Below are positions 21,601-27,867 of a DNA stretch of 64,000 nucleotides, one piece after another. Under the pieces are notes generated by a model. That model did no database searches, was not told the DNA's origin, and saw nothing but the letters and a program-made list of their open reading frames with translations. The first letter of the stretch is position 1. Each line of letters starts with the position of its first letter. The DNA comes from Arion vulgaris (Eukaryota > Mollusca > Gastropoda > Stylommatophora > Arionidae), in NCBI GenBank assembly GCA_020796225.1, contig CM036775.1, forward strand, positions 4,227,393-4,291,392, written 5' to 3'. A program made the position numbers and the translations under genes.

Positions 21601-24271
21601 GCAGGTTGCCATTTTTTTAGGGCAGTGACCCTTAGACGGCCTGCCCTCCCGGGCTTATGAGCGCCATCTGCCCAGCAAAGCCGGTCGTTTTAATAACACC
21701 TTGGTTTGCCGCCCGTTCATTAGCTGTTCTAATGTTTCTCCTTTCTTCGAACAGTCAATCCCAGGAAGTCTTCCTACATACTTCCAGAAAGAAGTCAGTA
21801 AAAGACAAAAGCAGATCGATGCCTGGCAGCACATGGTGAAAGATGCAGGACTAACAAGGAGCAAAGAAAGAGTTTCAGACTCTTGTAGAGTCTAGGTTCC
21901 ATGTAAGATTTTCTCTTAGTCTTTTAGATTCTATGTCAGATTTTTAGATTCTTTGTAAGACTTTCTATTAGACTAGATTATGTGTAAAGACTTTTAGATT
22001 CTATGTCAGATTTTTAGATTCTTTGTAAGACTTTCTATTAGACTAGATTATGTGTAAAGACTTTTAGATTCTATGTCAGATTTTTAGATTCTTTGTAAGA
22101 CTTTCTATTAGACTAGATTATGTGTAAAGACTTTTAGATTCTATGTCAGATTTTTAGATTCTTTGTAAGACTTTCTATTAGACTAGATTATGTGTAAAGA
22201 CTTTTAGATTCTATGTCAGATTTTTAGATTCTTTGTAAGACTTTCTATTAGACTAGATTATGTGTAAAGACTTTTAGATTCTATGTCAGATTTTTAGATT
22301 CTTTGTAAGACTTTCTATTAGACTAGATTATGTGTAAAGACTTTTAGATTCTATGTCAGATTTTTAGATTCTTTGTAAGACTTTCTATTAGACTAGATTA
22401 TGTGTAAAGACTTTTAGATTCTATGTCAGATTTTTAGATTCTTTGTAAGACTTTCTATTAGACTAGATTATGTGTAAAGACTTTTAGATTCTATGTCAGA
22501 TTTTTAGATTCTTTGTAAGACTTTCTATTAGACTAGATTATGTGTAAAGACTTTTAGATTCTATGTCAGATTTTTAGATTCTTTGTAAGACTTTCTATTA
22601 GACTAGATTATGTGTAAAGTCTTTTAGATTCTATGTCAGATTTTTAGATTCTTTGTAAGACTTTCTATTAGACTAGATTATGTGTAAAGACTTTTAGATT
22701 CTATGTCAGATTTTTAGATTCTTTGTAAGACTTTCTATTAGACTAGATTATGTGTAAAGACTTTTAGATTCTGTGTCAGATTTTTAGATTCTTTGTAAGA
22801 CTTTCTATTAGACTAGATTATGTGTAAAGACTTTTAGATTCTATGTCAGATTTTTAGATTCTTTGTAAGACTTTCTATTAGACTAGATTATGTGTAAAGA
22901 CTTTTAGATTCTATGTCAGATTTTTAGATTCTTTGTAAGACTTTCTATTAGACTAGATTATGTGTAAAGACTTTTAGATTCTATGTCAGATTTTTAGATT
23001 CTTTGTAAGACTTTCTATTAGACTAGATTATGTGTAAAGACTTTTAGATTCTATGTCAGATTTTTAGATTCTTTGTAAGACTTTCTATTAGACTAGATTA
23101 TGTGTAAAGACTTTTAGATTCTGTGTCAGATTTTTAGAATCTTTGTAAGACTTTCTATTAGACTAGATTATGTGTAAAGACTTTTAGATTCTGTGTCAGA
23201 TTTTTAGATTCTTTGTAAGACTTTCTATTAGACTAGATTATGTGTAAAGACTTTTAGATTCTGTGTCAGTATTTGATTATTGGTTACTGAACTGACGTCA
23301 CAGCACTCCGGGCAGACCCATAGGTGCTCAGTCTCCACCAATAGATGTCAACACACTTTGGGAAAACCTGCGGGAAATATAACAAGGAGGGTCCTTTCCT
23401 GAAACCTGCAGGTACCTGTCTCTGAAGTCTGAGAAGGAACACCTGTATGGTGGGGAAAACTGATAAAAATGAAAGCAGGCCTTCACGCAAAACAGTCAGA
23501 AACACCATACCAGGCTCCCTGATGACACCTGAATTCATAGCAGGCGAATGTAAGAAGAAACTCGCATGGACAACGAAAGAAGGGAAGGCCGAGAATGGCA
23601 TGGAGACAGGATTTGGAGGCAGAGATCAACAATATAAAGAAGAGCTGGAGGGAGCCGCAGGAAATAGCTAGAGATAGGAAGACTTGGTATGAGTTGGTTG
23701 AGGGCATATGCCCCAATTTGGGGTAAAAAGGCAGAGAGAGGAAGACTTGGCATGAGTTGGTTGAAGGCCTATGCCCCAATCCGGGTTAAAAAGGCAGAGA
23801 GAGAGGAAGACTTGGCATGAGTTGGTTGAGGGCATATGCCTCAATCCGGGTTAAAAGGCAAGAGAGAGAAGACTTGGCATGAGTTGGTTGAGGCATATGC
23901 CCAATCCGGATTAAAAGGCAGAAGAGAGGAAGACTTGGCATGAGTTGGTTGAGGGCATATGCCTCAATCCGGTTAAAAGGCAGAGAGAGAGGAAGACTTG
24001 GCATGAGTTGGTTGAGGGCATATGCCACAATCCGGGTTAAAAAGGCAGAGAGAGAGGAAGACTTGGCATGAGTTGGTTGAGGGCATATGCCCCAATCCGG
24101 GTTAAAAGGCAGAGAGAGAGAGAACTATTATAGAACGACCACAAATTTGTTGTATGATTAAACTCATTTATAAATTGATCTTATCTCCAGATCTGGTTGG
24201 CAGACACTGGACACAAGCGGGAGTTGGATAGCCTTGTTGTTCCTCTACAGAGCGTGCTGGAAAGGAGATAA
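582..24271 (+). CDS. TBCCD1: TBCC domain-containing protein 1, C-terminal half (8 exons)
   Basis: CDS join: 582-666, 5938-5984, 11888-11965, 14749-14871, 17029-17204, 19321-19418, 21755-21902, 24191-24271. The exons give, in order, the segment around QKRGKIATN, MIIMSQVQQTYSS, GTLEMSTVKIH, SVTIEKSRNTTLILGPVEAT, LYLLTPNRPLLLSGN, ILPESEFYPFSVPFEMQG, IPGSLPTYFQKEVSKRQKQ and WLADTGHKRELDSLV. This is collinear with the second half of animal TBCCD1, including the TBCC/C-CAP beta-helix. TBCCD1 is known as a centrosome-associated protein related to tubulin cofactor C and RP2 that positions centrosome and Golgi. About 278 residues are present of roughly 550 usual; the N-terminal exons lie upstream. Splice phases are continuous except for net one-base frameshifts inside exons 11888 and 21755. 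Both lie in or near stretches with other signs of consensus error, so I infer a functional gene, but a pseudogenised allele is possible. It converges on VMP1. Confidence 0.93.
702..854 (+). mobile_element. SINE S1, 5'-truncated, with TSD
   Basis: It begins within the tRNA-like head (B box ggttcaattcc), runs through the conserved body and ends in a short A-run. The 12-bp TSD aatgtatcatta is present at 690-701 and 855-866, so this is a 5'-truncated retrotransposition event in the TBCCD1 intron. Confidence 0.85.
890..1180 (+). mobile_element. LINE-C 3' end fragment
   Basis: The + frame gives TTVIRKRRWRYVGHTLRRND, then ISKQALKWDAKGSRKR, a KETLKRTL-like stretch and an IWRNYLQALCNV end, the usual basic C-terminus of an endonuclease/RT LINE. 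It is followed by tattattatg. It is the best-preserved reference for the 93-bp array near 53 kb. A single-base shift falls near 1020. Confidence 0.8.
1186..2075. other. Low-quality intronic sequence
   Basis: Intron with abnormal run lengths (for example gggggtggaggggggg near 1500, and runs of a and t). No family is confidently recognised; scraps resemble LINE text. Probably a badly polished consensus. Confidence 0.5.
2076..2300 (-). mobile_element. SINE S5 copy, degraded
   Basis: The reverse complement aligns with the S5 copies at 14017 and 33304: 'ggtcttactcagg' block, 'ctgccagtgtaagtaattta' (variant), and the 'gggcgaaagg' end with A tail (t-run at 2081). Several indels and inflated homopolymers. 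Confidence 0.75.
2540..2880 (-). repeat. Dispersed repeat, also at 45285-45650
   Basis: It shares 'ggcagccgtctgccc', 'agtttgtcttgg' and 'agcatttgttt...agcattccc' with 45285-45650. There the sequence lies inside a hAT-like element, so this may be a fragment of the same transposon. Orientation is assigned arbitrarily. Confidence 0.55.
2985..3190 (-). mobile_element. LINE-L 3' fragment, degraded
   Basis: The reverse complement resembles 37855-38110: RRWRWIG-like start, histidine-methionine segment, then a proline/arginine-rich GRP motif. Heavy homopolymer distortion. Confidence 0.55.
3200..4560. other. Degraded intronic repeat sequence
   Basis: 3530-3640 (+) holds a LINE-D scrap (LNYIEKKR-like frame, compare 47580-47640). 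The remainder is A/T-run rich or, from 4040 to 4500, g/c-run rich, without an interpretable frame. No host exon seen. Confidence 0.45.
4640..5530 (+). mobile_element. Penelope-like element 3' part with GIY-YIG endonuclease
   Basis: The frames read CGRCNTCAFVIQTRTGSFP, then YFYAIICKRGNKAYIGK (the GIY-YIG pattern at 4840-4890), then RQCSVTTVATHFNDTGHSGA and LENRLISLYGTL. This is the order found at the C-terminus of endonuclease-bearing Penelope-like elements. At least one frameshift near 4905. The AT-rich tail (5135-5530) carries a terminal motif also found near 40260, 42740 and 49710-49800. No RT core is seen, so it is 5'-truncated. Confidence 0.82.
5570..5720 (+). mobile_element. LINE-D 3' fragment
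   Basis: Frame with RWLDGIAEFCQRAKITIT and further, ending near 'caactacccggtaacagtg'. Same family and ending as 47740-47855 and 56795-56850. Confidence 0.65.
5721..5900 (-). mobile_element. SINE S4 copy
   Basis: On the - strand: tRNA-like head with B box close to GGTTCAATCC, then the body ending in 'cctgtccta'. Matches 16005-16190. It ends about 38 nt before the TBCCD1 exon at 5938. Confidence 0.75.
5938..5984 (+). CDS. TBCCD1: TBCCD1 micro-exon
   Basis: Acceptor 'gaaacag' ends at 5937; donor 'gtaagt' starts at 5985. 47 nt: one base, 15 codons (NKMIIMSQVQQTYSS), one base. It matches the conserved VVMSQV-type segment of TBCCD1. Confidence 0.88.
6280..6460 (-). mobile_element. SINE S2 copy, degraded
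   Basis: Reverse complement of 'gttgcacattggtttggtag' through a corrupted 'cctccttagtcgcc' to the 'gggcccgggtaacc'-like start. Homopolymers are inflated compared with 39000-39163. Confidence 0.75.
6600..7010 (+). mobile_element. LINE-C 3' end fragment, degraded
   Basis: Begins with a frame close to MTKDIESKLN, passes TTVI(K)KKRW, and ends at 'tatgtaatgtataacggtat'. Base-by-base comparison with 900-1180 shows many single bases replaced by a neighbour, giving g and c runs. Confidence 0.75.
7140..11690 (-). mobile_element. LINE-B, near full length, degraded
   Basis: About 4.5 kb on the - strand. The 5' end near 11690 reads 'accttatcgtggttggaggg', typical of a LINE 5' UTR, and aligns with 59370-59950. 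Near the 3' end the translation includes ELIALLMAAQHMNKLQAAAN and EHSTKTTKKLAQLSE (RNase H region), WSADVLAKEG, then TNTGYDYGKDSLKDLSRTDQ, a distorted CCHC region, and the C-terminal sequence at about 7320-7400 that elsewhere forms the 81-bp arrays. The RT region (about 8300-10900) is too frameshifted to read. Homopolymers are strongly inflated. Confidence 0.8.
11888..11965 (+). CDS. TBCCD1: TBCCD1 exon with net one-base deletion
   Basis: Acceptor 'tttcag' ends at 11887; donor 'gttagt' starts at 11966. The 5' part reads GSGTLEMSTVKIH and the 3' part, in the next frame, reads TIHFSFAVSPNR and joins SVTIEK in phase. One missing base around 11923-11926 explains both; with it the segment has the length expected for TBCCD1. 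As it stands a TGA interrupts the frame. Consensus error or true lesion. Confidence 0.82.
12000..12560. other. Intron without recognised feature
   Basis: AT-rich with long t and a runs; nothing I can assign. Confidence 0.4.
12560..12735 (-). mobile_element. LINE fragments (C and I)
   Basis: - strand reads YQYASESWKMTKDIESKLNA, the start of the LINE-C tail. It abuts a + strand LINE-I scrap at 12545-12603 (compare 26035-26090). Confidence 0.65.
12738..12960 (-). mobile_element. LINE-K 3' fragment with zinc knuckle
   Basis: The - frame has AQCACQTETQTPEHTLQSCP, a C-x-C...TPEH...C knuckle following a LINE RNase H domain, then LCGTLEELQLTCSFIESTHL and a stop. Same type as 29880-30080. Confidence 0.72.
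12970..13292 (+). mobile_element. LINE-F 3' end
   Basis: NFIRKRRWNYIGHTLRMDER in one frame shifts into GKRKRGRPRETLRRTITREG and DLKQIARTRDMESSALCVAH, a clean stop, then (ctaa)n. A typical LINE C-terminus plus microsatellite tail. Confidence 0.78.
13340..13975 (+). mobile_element. LINE-A RNase H and C-terminal end
   Basis: RNase H text: GAYRTTTSSMRKEVEAVTAA (catalytic E region), VVVSDSHSMLHKIQKGRF (catalytic D), CPGHAGVYGNER (terminal H/N/E). Then the C-terminal [17 protein letters not shown] and a corrupted HLWVCPEC region ending in 'gacgtcagtttagtaacca'. Frameshifts at about 13603 and 13690. Confidence 0.82.
14017..14349 (+). mobile_element. SINE S5, full length, with TSD
   Basis: tRNA-like head with B box ggttcgaacc (14081-14090), body, and A-rich tail. 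The 13-bp TSD accaggagtttgc flanks it (14004-14016 and 14350-14362). A second good copy is at 33304. Confidence 0.9.
14749..14871 (+). CDS. TBCCD1: TBCCD1 exon, TBCC beta-helix
   Basis: Acceptor 'tttgtag' ends at 14748; donor 'gtatgt' starts at 14872. 1 + 40 codons + 2. It reads SVTIEKSRNTTLILGPVEAT and VHVSGCENVTIIAPCRN, the core repeats of the TBCC beta-helix. Confidence 0.95.
14885..15130 (-). repeat. Dispersed repeat
   Basis: The reverse complement shares 'gcctgaatcatagtgggcg' text and a 'gaatatacagac' block with 23395-23560, 29120-29290 and 48775-48870. Probably another SINE or LINE 3' end; family not resolved. Confidence 0.5.
15265..15720 (+). mobile_element. LINE-I 3' end, interrupted by SINE S6
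   Basis: The frame TWRRELEADIKR stops at 15370 and resumes at 15626 as WKELEGMARERKSWKKFVED, with stop soon after. The gap is exactly the S6 insertion plus TSD. An uninterrupted copy is at 26020-26225. Confidence 0.85.
15380..15616 (+). mobile_element. SINE S6, full length, with TSD
   Basis: tRNA-like head with B box agttcgaatc, then 'gcggacagtttgcttgcaaa' and the end 'gccacgattttcat'. The 9-bp TSD aaaacatgg lies at 15371-15379 and 15617-15625, and the LINE-I reading resumes across it. Confidence 0.9.
16005..16190 (-). mobile_element. SINE S4 copy
   Basis: On the - strand: 'ctggcagatggattagagcg' (A-box region), B box GGATTCAATCC, then 'ctgaacagttttgcggcgac' and the end 'ctgtcagacataccc'. 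Best-preserved S4 copy here. Confidence 0.82.
16590..16860 (+). mobile_element. LINE-D 3' end fragment
   Basis: Reads MKYLRKAVGVTRKDRLRNED, then [20 protein letters not shown] and WIDNIRTTLNKHRYN; several frameshifts. Same family as 39640 (-) and 47490 (+). Confidence 0.78.
17029..17204 (+). CDS. TBCCD1: TBCCD1 exon
   Basis: Acceptor 'cctcag' ends at 17028; donor 'gtaagg' starts at 17205. 1 + 58 codons + 1. It contains LYLLTPNRPLLLSGNDTIML and RAGLSPTPNLWDQPL, strongly conserved in TBCCD1. Confidence 0.95.
17225..17600 (+). mobile_element. LINE-G scrap and TTAA-type repeat end
   Basis: 17225-17330 matches the LINE-G stretch [16 protein letters not shown]. From 17332 'ttaacccttagaatccgggc' looks like the end of a TTAA-targeting (piggyBac-like) element; I found no partner end. 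17440-17930 holds nothing recognised. Confidence 0.45.
17935..18965 (+). mobile_element. LINE-A RNase H fragments with S1 pieces
   Basis: Holds LINE-A C-terminal text at 18115-18300 (IVGEFRMDNGNVLQSLGDLL, SKIDVESIHQF), an RNase H end ALRGNERADSLANSA-like at 18370-18430, and the LINE-A tail at 18850-18965. S1 fragments in - orientation sit at 18310-18378 and 18702-18842. A rearranged composite. Confidence 0.7.
18993..19223 (+). mobile_element. SINE S3 copy
   Basis: Forward S3: 'gcaaagaatagtaacactgc', 'aaggcatgtcataagaggcg', ending 'gcgttcgaataagaa'. Confidence 0.82.
19321..19418 (+). CDS. TBCCD1: TBCCD1 exon
   Basis: Acceptor 'cggatag' ends at 19320; donor 'gttagt' starts at 19419. 2 nt + 32 codons. 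It includes IWQILPESEFYPFSVPFEMQ, matching the LLPPCEFYVF...PFEMEG region of TBCCD1. Confidence 0.95.
19442..19700 (-). mobile_element. SINE S3 copy
   Basis: Reverse S3, nearly full length; its outer edge at 19700 is the target of the next SINE. Confidence 0.82.
19711..19988 (-). mobile_element. SINE S8 copy with TSD
   Basis: On the - strand it starts 'gatccgcggtagtgtagttg', with B box gggttcaactcc, and ends near 'gtacttttt'. TSD cagtagcatac at 19700-19710 and 19989-19999. Confidence 0.88.
20040..20345 (+). mobile_element. LINE-G 3' end
   Basis: Fragments of ISWTEKRINRS, a GRP-like basic motif, WIQDITDGLSMTGAEAGHLV and REIPEDCWGGKVLLRTSYL, ending in (gat)n. This 3' end is the founder of the tandem array that follows. 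Confidence 0.75.
20343..20955 (+). repeat. 118-bp tandem array from LINE-G 3' end
   Basis: The marker 'gacaagct' recurs at 20343, 20461, 20579, 20697, 20815 and 20933, exactly 118 bp apart. Units are nearly identical and include the LINE's (gat)n tail plus its last ~105 bp. Confidence 0.95.
21000..21460. other. Intron, no recognised feature
   Basis: Nothing family-assignable; mixed composition, short open stretches only. Confidence 0.4.
21470..21640 (-). mobile_element. S2-related SINE fragment
   Basis: Shares 'gcttatcct', 'gatttcagccagcgttt' and 'cggttcgctctccg' with 37150-37521 and 63290-63634, where the same stretch leads into an S2 head. Confidence 0.6.
21755..21902 (+). CDS. TBCCD1: TBCCD1 exon with apparent frameshift
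   Basis: Acceptor 'cgaacag' ends at 21754; donor 'gtaagatt' starts at 21903. The first part reads SIPGSLPTYFQKEVSKRQKQ to KDAGLTRS; the conserved KEFQTLVESRFH follows in another frame. Exon length is 148 nt where a multiple of 3 is expected, so the net shift is +1 (or -2), near 21858-21868 (agcaaagaaagag). Read as is, the protein would end early (SDSCRV, stop). Confidence 0.88.
21903..23268 (+). repeat. 70-bp minisatellite at the TBCCD1 splice donor
   Basis: The marker 'ctttgtaaga' occurs 19 times at exactly 70-bp steps from 21951 to 23211. Units are almost identical (rare a/g, t/a changes). The sequence from the exon donor (gtaagattttctcttag at 21903) resembles the unit block gtaagactttctattag, so the donor region looks like the oldest, divergent copy. 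Confidence 0.97.
23270..23675. mobile_element. LINE-A tail (-) and another LINE 3' end (+)
   Basis: 23275-23345 is the LINE-A terminus reversed ('gaactgacgtcacagcactc'). 23560-23700 (+) gives WRQDLEAEINNIKKSW and a following TWYELVEGICPNLG, the terminal block of a LINE, leading into the array. Confidence 0.72.
23675..24122 (+). repeat. ~62-bp tandem array from LINE 3' end
   Basis: Seven units, each with 'gaagacttgg.atgagttgg' (23679, 23741, 23806, 23868, 23929, 23992, 24057). The unit is the DRKTWYELVEGICP codon block of the preceding LINE plus its 3' UTR. Small length differences fall in ga and a runs. Confidence 0.92.
24191..24271 (+). CDS. TBCCD1: TBCCD1 terminal exon
   Basis: Acceptor 'tctccag' ends at 24190. 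It reads IWLADTGHKRELDSLVVPLQ then SVLERR and TAA at 24269-24271. The motif WL..TGH...LDSLV is the conserved TBCCD1 C-terminus. A variant poly(A) signal attaaa lies at about 24282. Confidence 0.95.
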   Translation: MWLADTGHKRELDSLVVPLQSVLERR

Positions 24272-24289
24272 ACACGTTTGCATTAAATA

Positions 24290-24670
24290 GTATAAAAATC
24301 TGCGTCCACAAGTCAATGAATTTCAGTACCAAAGAGATTTTTTATGAGTTGCCAAGTTGCACTGGAGAAATATGAATATATACAGTTAAGCCAATATGCC
24401 AAATTACTTTAAACCATTTATTTACTTTTTTTTTTACAGTATCTGTTTTTTTGTGTTTCTTATTGTTTATGTTTATAGATTCTTTTAAAAAAAAGACAAA
24501 TATGCTTTAATTGATTTTTTTCTCTGATTTGTGATGATATTCTGTGTTTTTTTTGCACGCCCTCAATGAATTAAGGCGTAGTTATGGTGCCTAATATGGT
24601 GAACCACCCAAATGTGCAGAAACACTGGAAAGTCCAGTAGAGGATAGAATCCAGTGCAAACGTTCCTACC
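24290..24670. other. TBCCD1 downstream region
   Basis: AT-rich; could include the TBCCD1 3' UTR. No other feature seen. Confidence 0.4.
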
Positions 24671-24679
24671 GAATGGTGA

Positions 24680-25080
24680 TAAACTGTGCACAGTTAGATA
24701 GAAATGGGTACGGTGTCGCCCAGTAGAACAATGTGAGCACAAGTGACAAAGAGAAAAGGGCGGGCCCAGTCTGTGGACGAGGGCACAAGCAGAAATCTGC
24801 GAAAGGACACCCAAAAGAAACACGAGGTGGACAAACGGTCGGAGCATCGAAGATGGGTCTCCCCCAGAGAACAATAACTGCGAAAATATACCTCTTGTGC
24901 TGTTCTTTGCTGACCTTCCAATCTTCAGTCCAAGCTCTTGCCTTCAATCTATTGGTTTTTGGATCGGCTTAGCTGAAAGTCTTATTTCTGCTCACACTCT
25001 AAGAGGGCGTTCTGAATGTCAGGTCTGTTGGCTGACACTTCCCTCCTCCCCTGATATGGTGGCAGAGCCAACCAACCTGT
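24680..25080 (-). mobile_element. LINE RNase H fragment
   Basis: The - strand gives [20 protein letters not shown] text at 25045-25110 and ARAWTEDWKVSKEQHKRYI at 24870-24945, the stretch after an RNase H domain. Founder of the next array. Confidence 0.65.
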
Positions 25081-25084
25081 CTGC

Positions 25085-25765
25085 TCTCTCATTGCCATTG
25101 ACACCCATGTCAGTGTGGCCCTGAGAATGACTTTTGTTTTGATCTAGGTGTAGCCCTGAGAATGACTTATTGATCTGGGTGTAGCCCTGAGAATGACTTG
25201 TTGATCTGGGTGTAACCCTGAGAATTATTTTTGTGTTGATTTATGTGTAGCCTGAGAATGACTGTGATCTGGGTGTAGCCTAATGACTTGTTGATCTGGG
25301 TAGCCCGAATGACTGCCTGAGGAATGACTTTGTTGATCTGGGTGTAGCCCTGAAATTATTTTGTGTTGATTTACGTGTAGCTCTGAGAATGACTAGCTGA
25401 TCTGGGTGTAGCTCTGAAAATGACTTGTTGATCTGTGTGTAGCCCTGGGAATGACTTGTTGATCTGTGTGTAGCCCTCAGAATGAACTTTGTGTTGATCT
25501 GGGTGTAGCCCTGATAATTATTTTGTGTTGATTTACGTGTAGCCCTGAGAACGATTGTTGATCTGGGTGTAGCCCTGGAACTATTATGCTGATCTGGGTG
25601 TAGCCCTGAGAACTTTATGCTGATTGTGAGCCCTGAGAACTTTATGCTGATCTGGGTGTAGCCCTGAGAACTTTATGCTGATCTGGGTGTAGCCCTGAGA
25701 ACTTTATGCTGATCTGGGTGTAGCCTGAGAAGAACTTTATGCTGATCTGGTGCATGGTTCTAGGT
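25085..25765 (-). repeat. ~31-bp tandem array from LINE RNase H
   Basis: About 21 degenerate copies of 'gatctgggtgtagccctgag' plus about 11 nt. The first copies (25110-25130) lie inside the RNase H GH.D.GV region of the adjacent LINE. Copies at 25240-25350 lack many bases; those at 25620-25760 are regular. Confidence 0.88.
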
Positions 25766-26019
25766 TGTTGCTAGATTTGTCCAAAGTCTGATTTTATGCT
25801 GGCATGTTGATGTTAATCTTGGCAGACTTTTGGCTCTTGAGGACTTTGTGTATTTTAAACAAAGAAGAAACCAGGGATTTTTAAAAGCAGGAATTTTATT
25901 GTTTTTTGAGCGATGTTATTTTGTCGCAAGATTGTGCGTTATCATTTATCTATCAAACACATGCATCTATTTATTTCAGGGATATTTTGTTTTTTTGTGT
26001 CTAGTAATGTGATTTATAT
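25766..26019. other. Intergenic, no recognised feature
   Basis: AT-rich stretch between TBCCD1 and VMP1 3' ends; nothing assignable. Confidence 0.4.
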
Positions 26020-26225
26020 GACCGACCGGAAGCATTGCAAGACGGGCACTGTTTTGGAACCTGCAGGGAAAGAGGAGTAGGGAAGGCCTAGACAGACCTG
26101 GAGAAGAGAGCTGGAGGCTGATATTAAAAGATGGAAAGAATTGGAAGGAATGGCACGAGAGAGGAGAGATGGAAGAAATTTGTTGAAGACCTGTGCTTTG
26201 TTGGGAGTTGAGAGGTGAAGAAGAA
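26020..26225 (+). mobile_element. LINE-I 3' end
   Basis: Frame DRKHCKTGTVLEPAGKRS, then WRRELEADIKRWKELEGMAR and RWKKFVEDLCF to a stop, followed by gaagaag. The intact counterpart of 15265-15720. Confidence 0.82.
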
Positions 26226-26282
26226 AAATGTGATTTATACATCAGAACTCTTCATAATTGTCTGATGTTGATCAACTATATT

Positions 26283-26440
26283 TGAAGAGGGAGGCAAAGG
26301 GATCAAGAAAGAGATGAAATCTAGGAAACCCTGAAACGAACTTTGCTGAGAGAGGCAAGAAATATCAGATTAAATTCCATGGAAGAGATTGAGTGAGTTG
26401 CCCAGGACAGTATGGAGAAATTACTTGCAAGCCCTATTGA
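26283..26440 (+). mobile_element. LINE-C 3' fragment
   Basis: Matches 985-1150: 'gaaacgaactttgctgagag', 'gagattgagtgagttgccca', 'ttacttgcaagccctat'. Confidence 0.78.
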
Positions 26441-26735
26441 GATGGTATGACAGAGTTACAAACACAGACCTGTGGATAAGAACCGGACAGGAACTCATGA
26501 TGACCCAGATTAAGAGGAGAAAATGATACTGGGTTGGGCATACCCTACGGAAGACAGTCGAGTGTCACTAGACAAGCACTTGAGTGGAATCCACAAGGAA
26601 AAGAAAAAAAGAGAACACCTTAAACAGACCTGGAGTCTTCTTGAGGAACTGAAGAGTGCTTGACTATCCTGGGAGACCAAGAAAAGTGGTGAACAGCTGT
26701 TGAGGCCCTATGCTCCACCTGGAGCAGGGAGGAAT
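26441..26735 (+). mobile_element. LINE-H 3' end
   Basis: Frames include DLWIRTGQELMMTQIKRRK, YWVGHTLRK and a final LLRPYAPPGAGR. Typical LINE C-terminus (W.GHTLRK...EALCPPG), ending where the S1 tail begins. Confidence 0.65.
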
Positions 26736-26736
26736 A

Positions 26737-26942
26737 TTATTTTTTTAGATCCAGAAGCACTTGAGCTTTTCAGTTCTTCGGCTCGGTACCATGGACATCG
26801 TAACCTTCGGTTCGGTGCCACGAACACCGTAAATCTGGGAATCTGTGACTTTTTCTGCCATCCCGCGGAATTGAACCTGCACACACAGAGGGATAGTCAC
26901 CCATAGTCGAACGCACTACGAACACGCTGGGCAGACAGGCAA
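26737..26942 (-). mobile_element. SINE S1, near full length
   Basis: A tail (t-run 26738-26746), 'gatccagaagcacttgagct', B box region (ggttcaattccgcg reversed), A-box region and the head 'gcctgtctgcccagcgtgtt'. Confidence 0.85.
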
Positions 26943-27309
26943 GCAGTGAGGAATAAGTAAGTAAATACCCGCTTATAAAAATAAAATTTCCCATAGCCTT
27001 TTCAGACGTTGGAGTAAAGTCACTTCAGTTTGCATTTCTAGGCTTTAGTGTGTAGGAGGCCAATTTCTTTCTTCATGTGTGGGCGTCAGTGTGGACCCAC
27101 AACAACCCTCTTGTGTCTGCGACGATAGACAAATGCTTATGCATTACACTAATCTGTGCCACAACTTAACTACGTAGCCAAAATACCAAAAACAGAAGAA
27201 ATCAAAAATAATACATGATTATTTCTTGAGCGTTTTTATTGTTTTTTTTTAAATATTGTTATTTACAGAATTTATAAGCTGTCTGACAGCTAAACAATAG
27301 ATGATCAAC

Positions 27310-27867
27310 AACATTTTCATGTCTACTCAGTGTTACCAGAGCCAAACATGGACAATGAGCAAAGCACAGTTGCAAATAACTACATGTGAAGCCTACGAAA
27401 AGTTATCAACACCTGAAAAGACAGTCTCACAACATCAGCATAAGAAAGAAAGTTGACTCAGAACCTTGCTTGAATTACTTTGTGGCATTGCAGGCAATGA
27501 GAGTGCTGATGTCTTGGCTAAGGAGGTCAGTCTCAAAGAGCACGTTTACCAACCACTGTCTTTTCACAAGATCAAAACCCTCATACAGAGAATATCTGCA
27601 GTAGACTGGAAGACAAACACTGGATATGATTATGGAAAAGACTTCCTCAAAGTCCTAAGCAGAACAGACCAGGTCATTATATTTCAACTACATACTGGAC
27701 ACTGCAAACTTAACAAACACTTACATAGACTAGGAATAAGTCAAACAGCTCTCTGCAGTGTCAGCAGGCGGAACAGACACTGGAACATATCCTGCAAGAC
27801 TGTCCTCTGTGAGCTGAGAAGCAACATGTGACCACACCCAGTTGACTAGAAAACTAAGCTTTGGGAA
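27310..27867 (+). mobile_element. LINE-D then LINE-B C-terminal region
   Basis: 27310-27475 is a LINE-D scrap. 27476-27867 gives CGIAGNESADVLAKEVSLKE (RNase H end), NTGYDYGKDFLKVLSRTDQV, HTGHCKLNKHLHRLGISQTA, then a frameshifted CCHC block. The last ~30 bp open the 81-bp array. Confidence 0.78.

Noticed and set aside
21903..23268. Regular 70-bp repeats resembling a CRISPR array
   Set aside because: There are no unique spacers; units are contiguous and nearly identical, and the context is an animal intron.
24563..24947. Overlapping - strand open frames of 93-103 codons downstream of TBCCD1
   Set aside because: They overlap a LINE fragment (WTEDWKVSKEQHKRYI) and have no splice signals; I first tested them as the missing VMP1 terminal exon, which was then found at 29519-29659.
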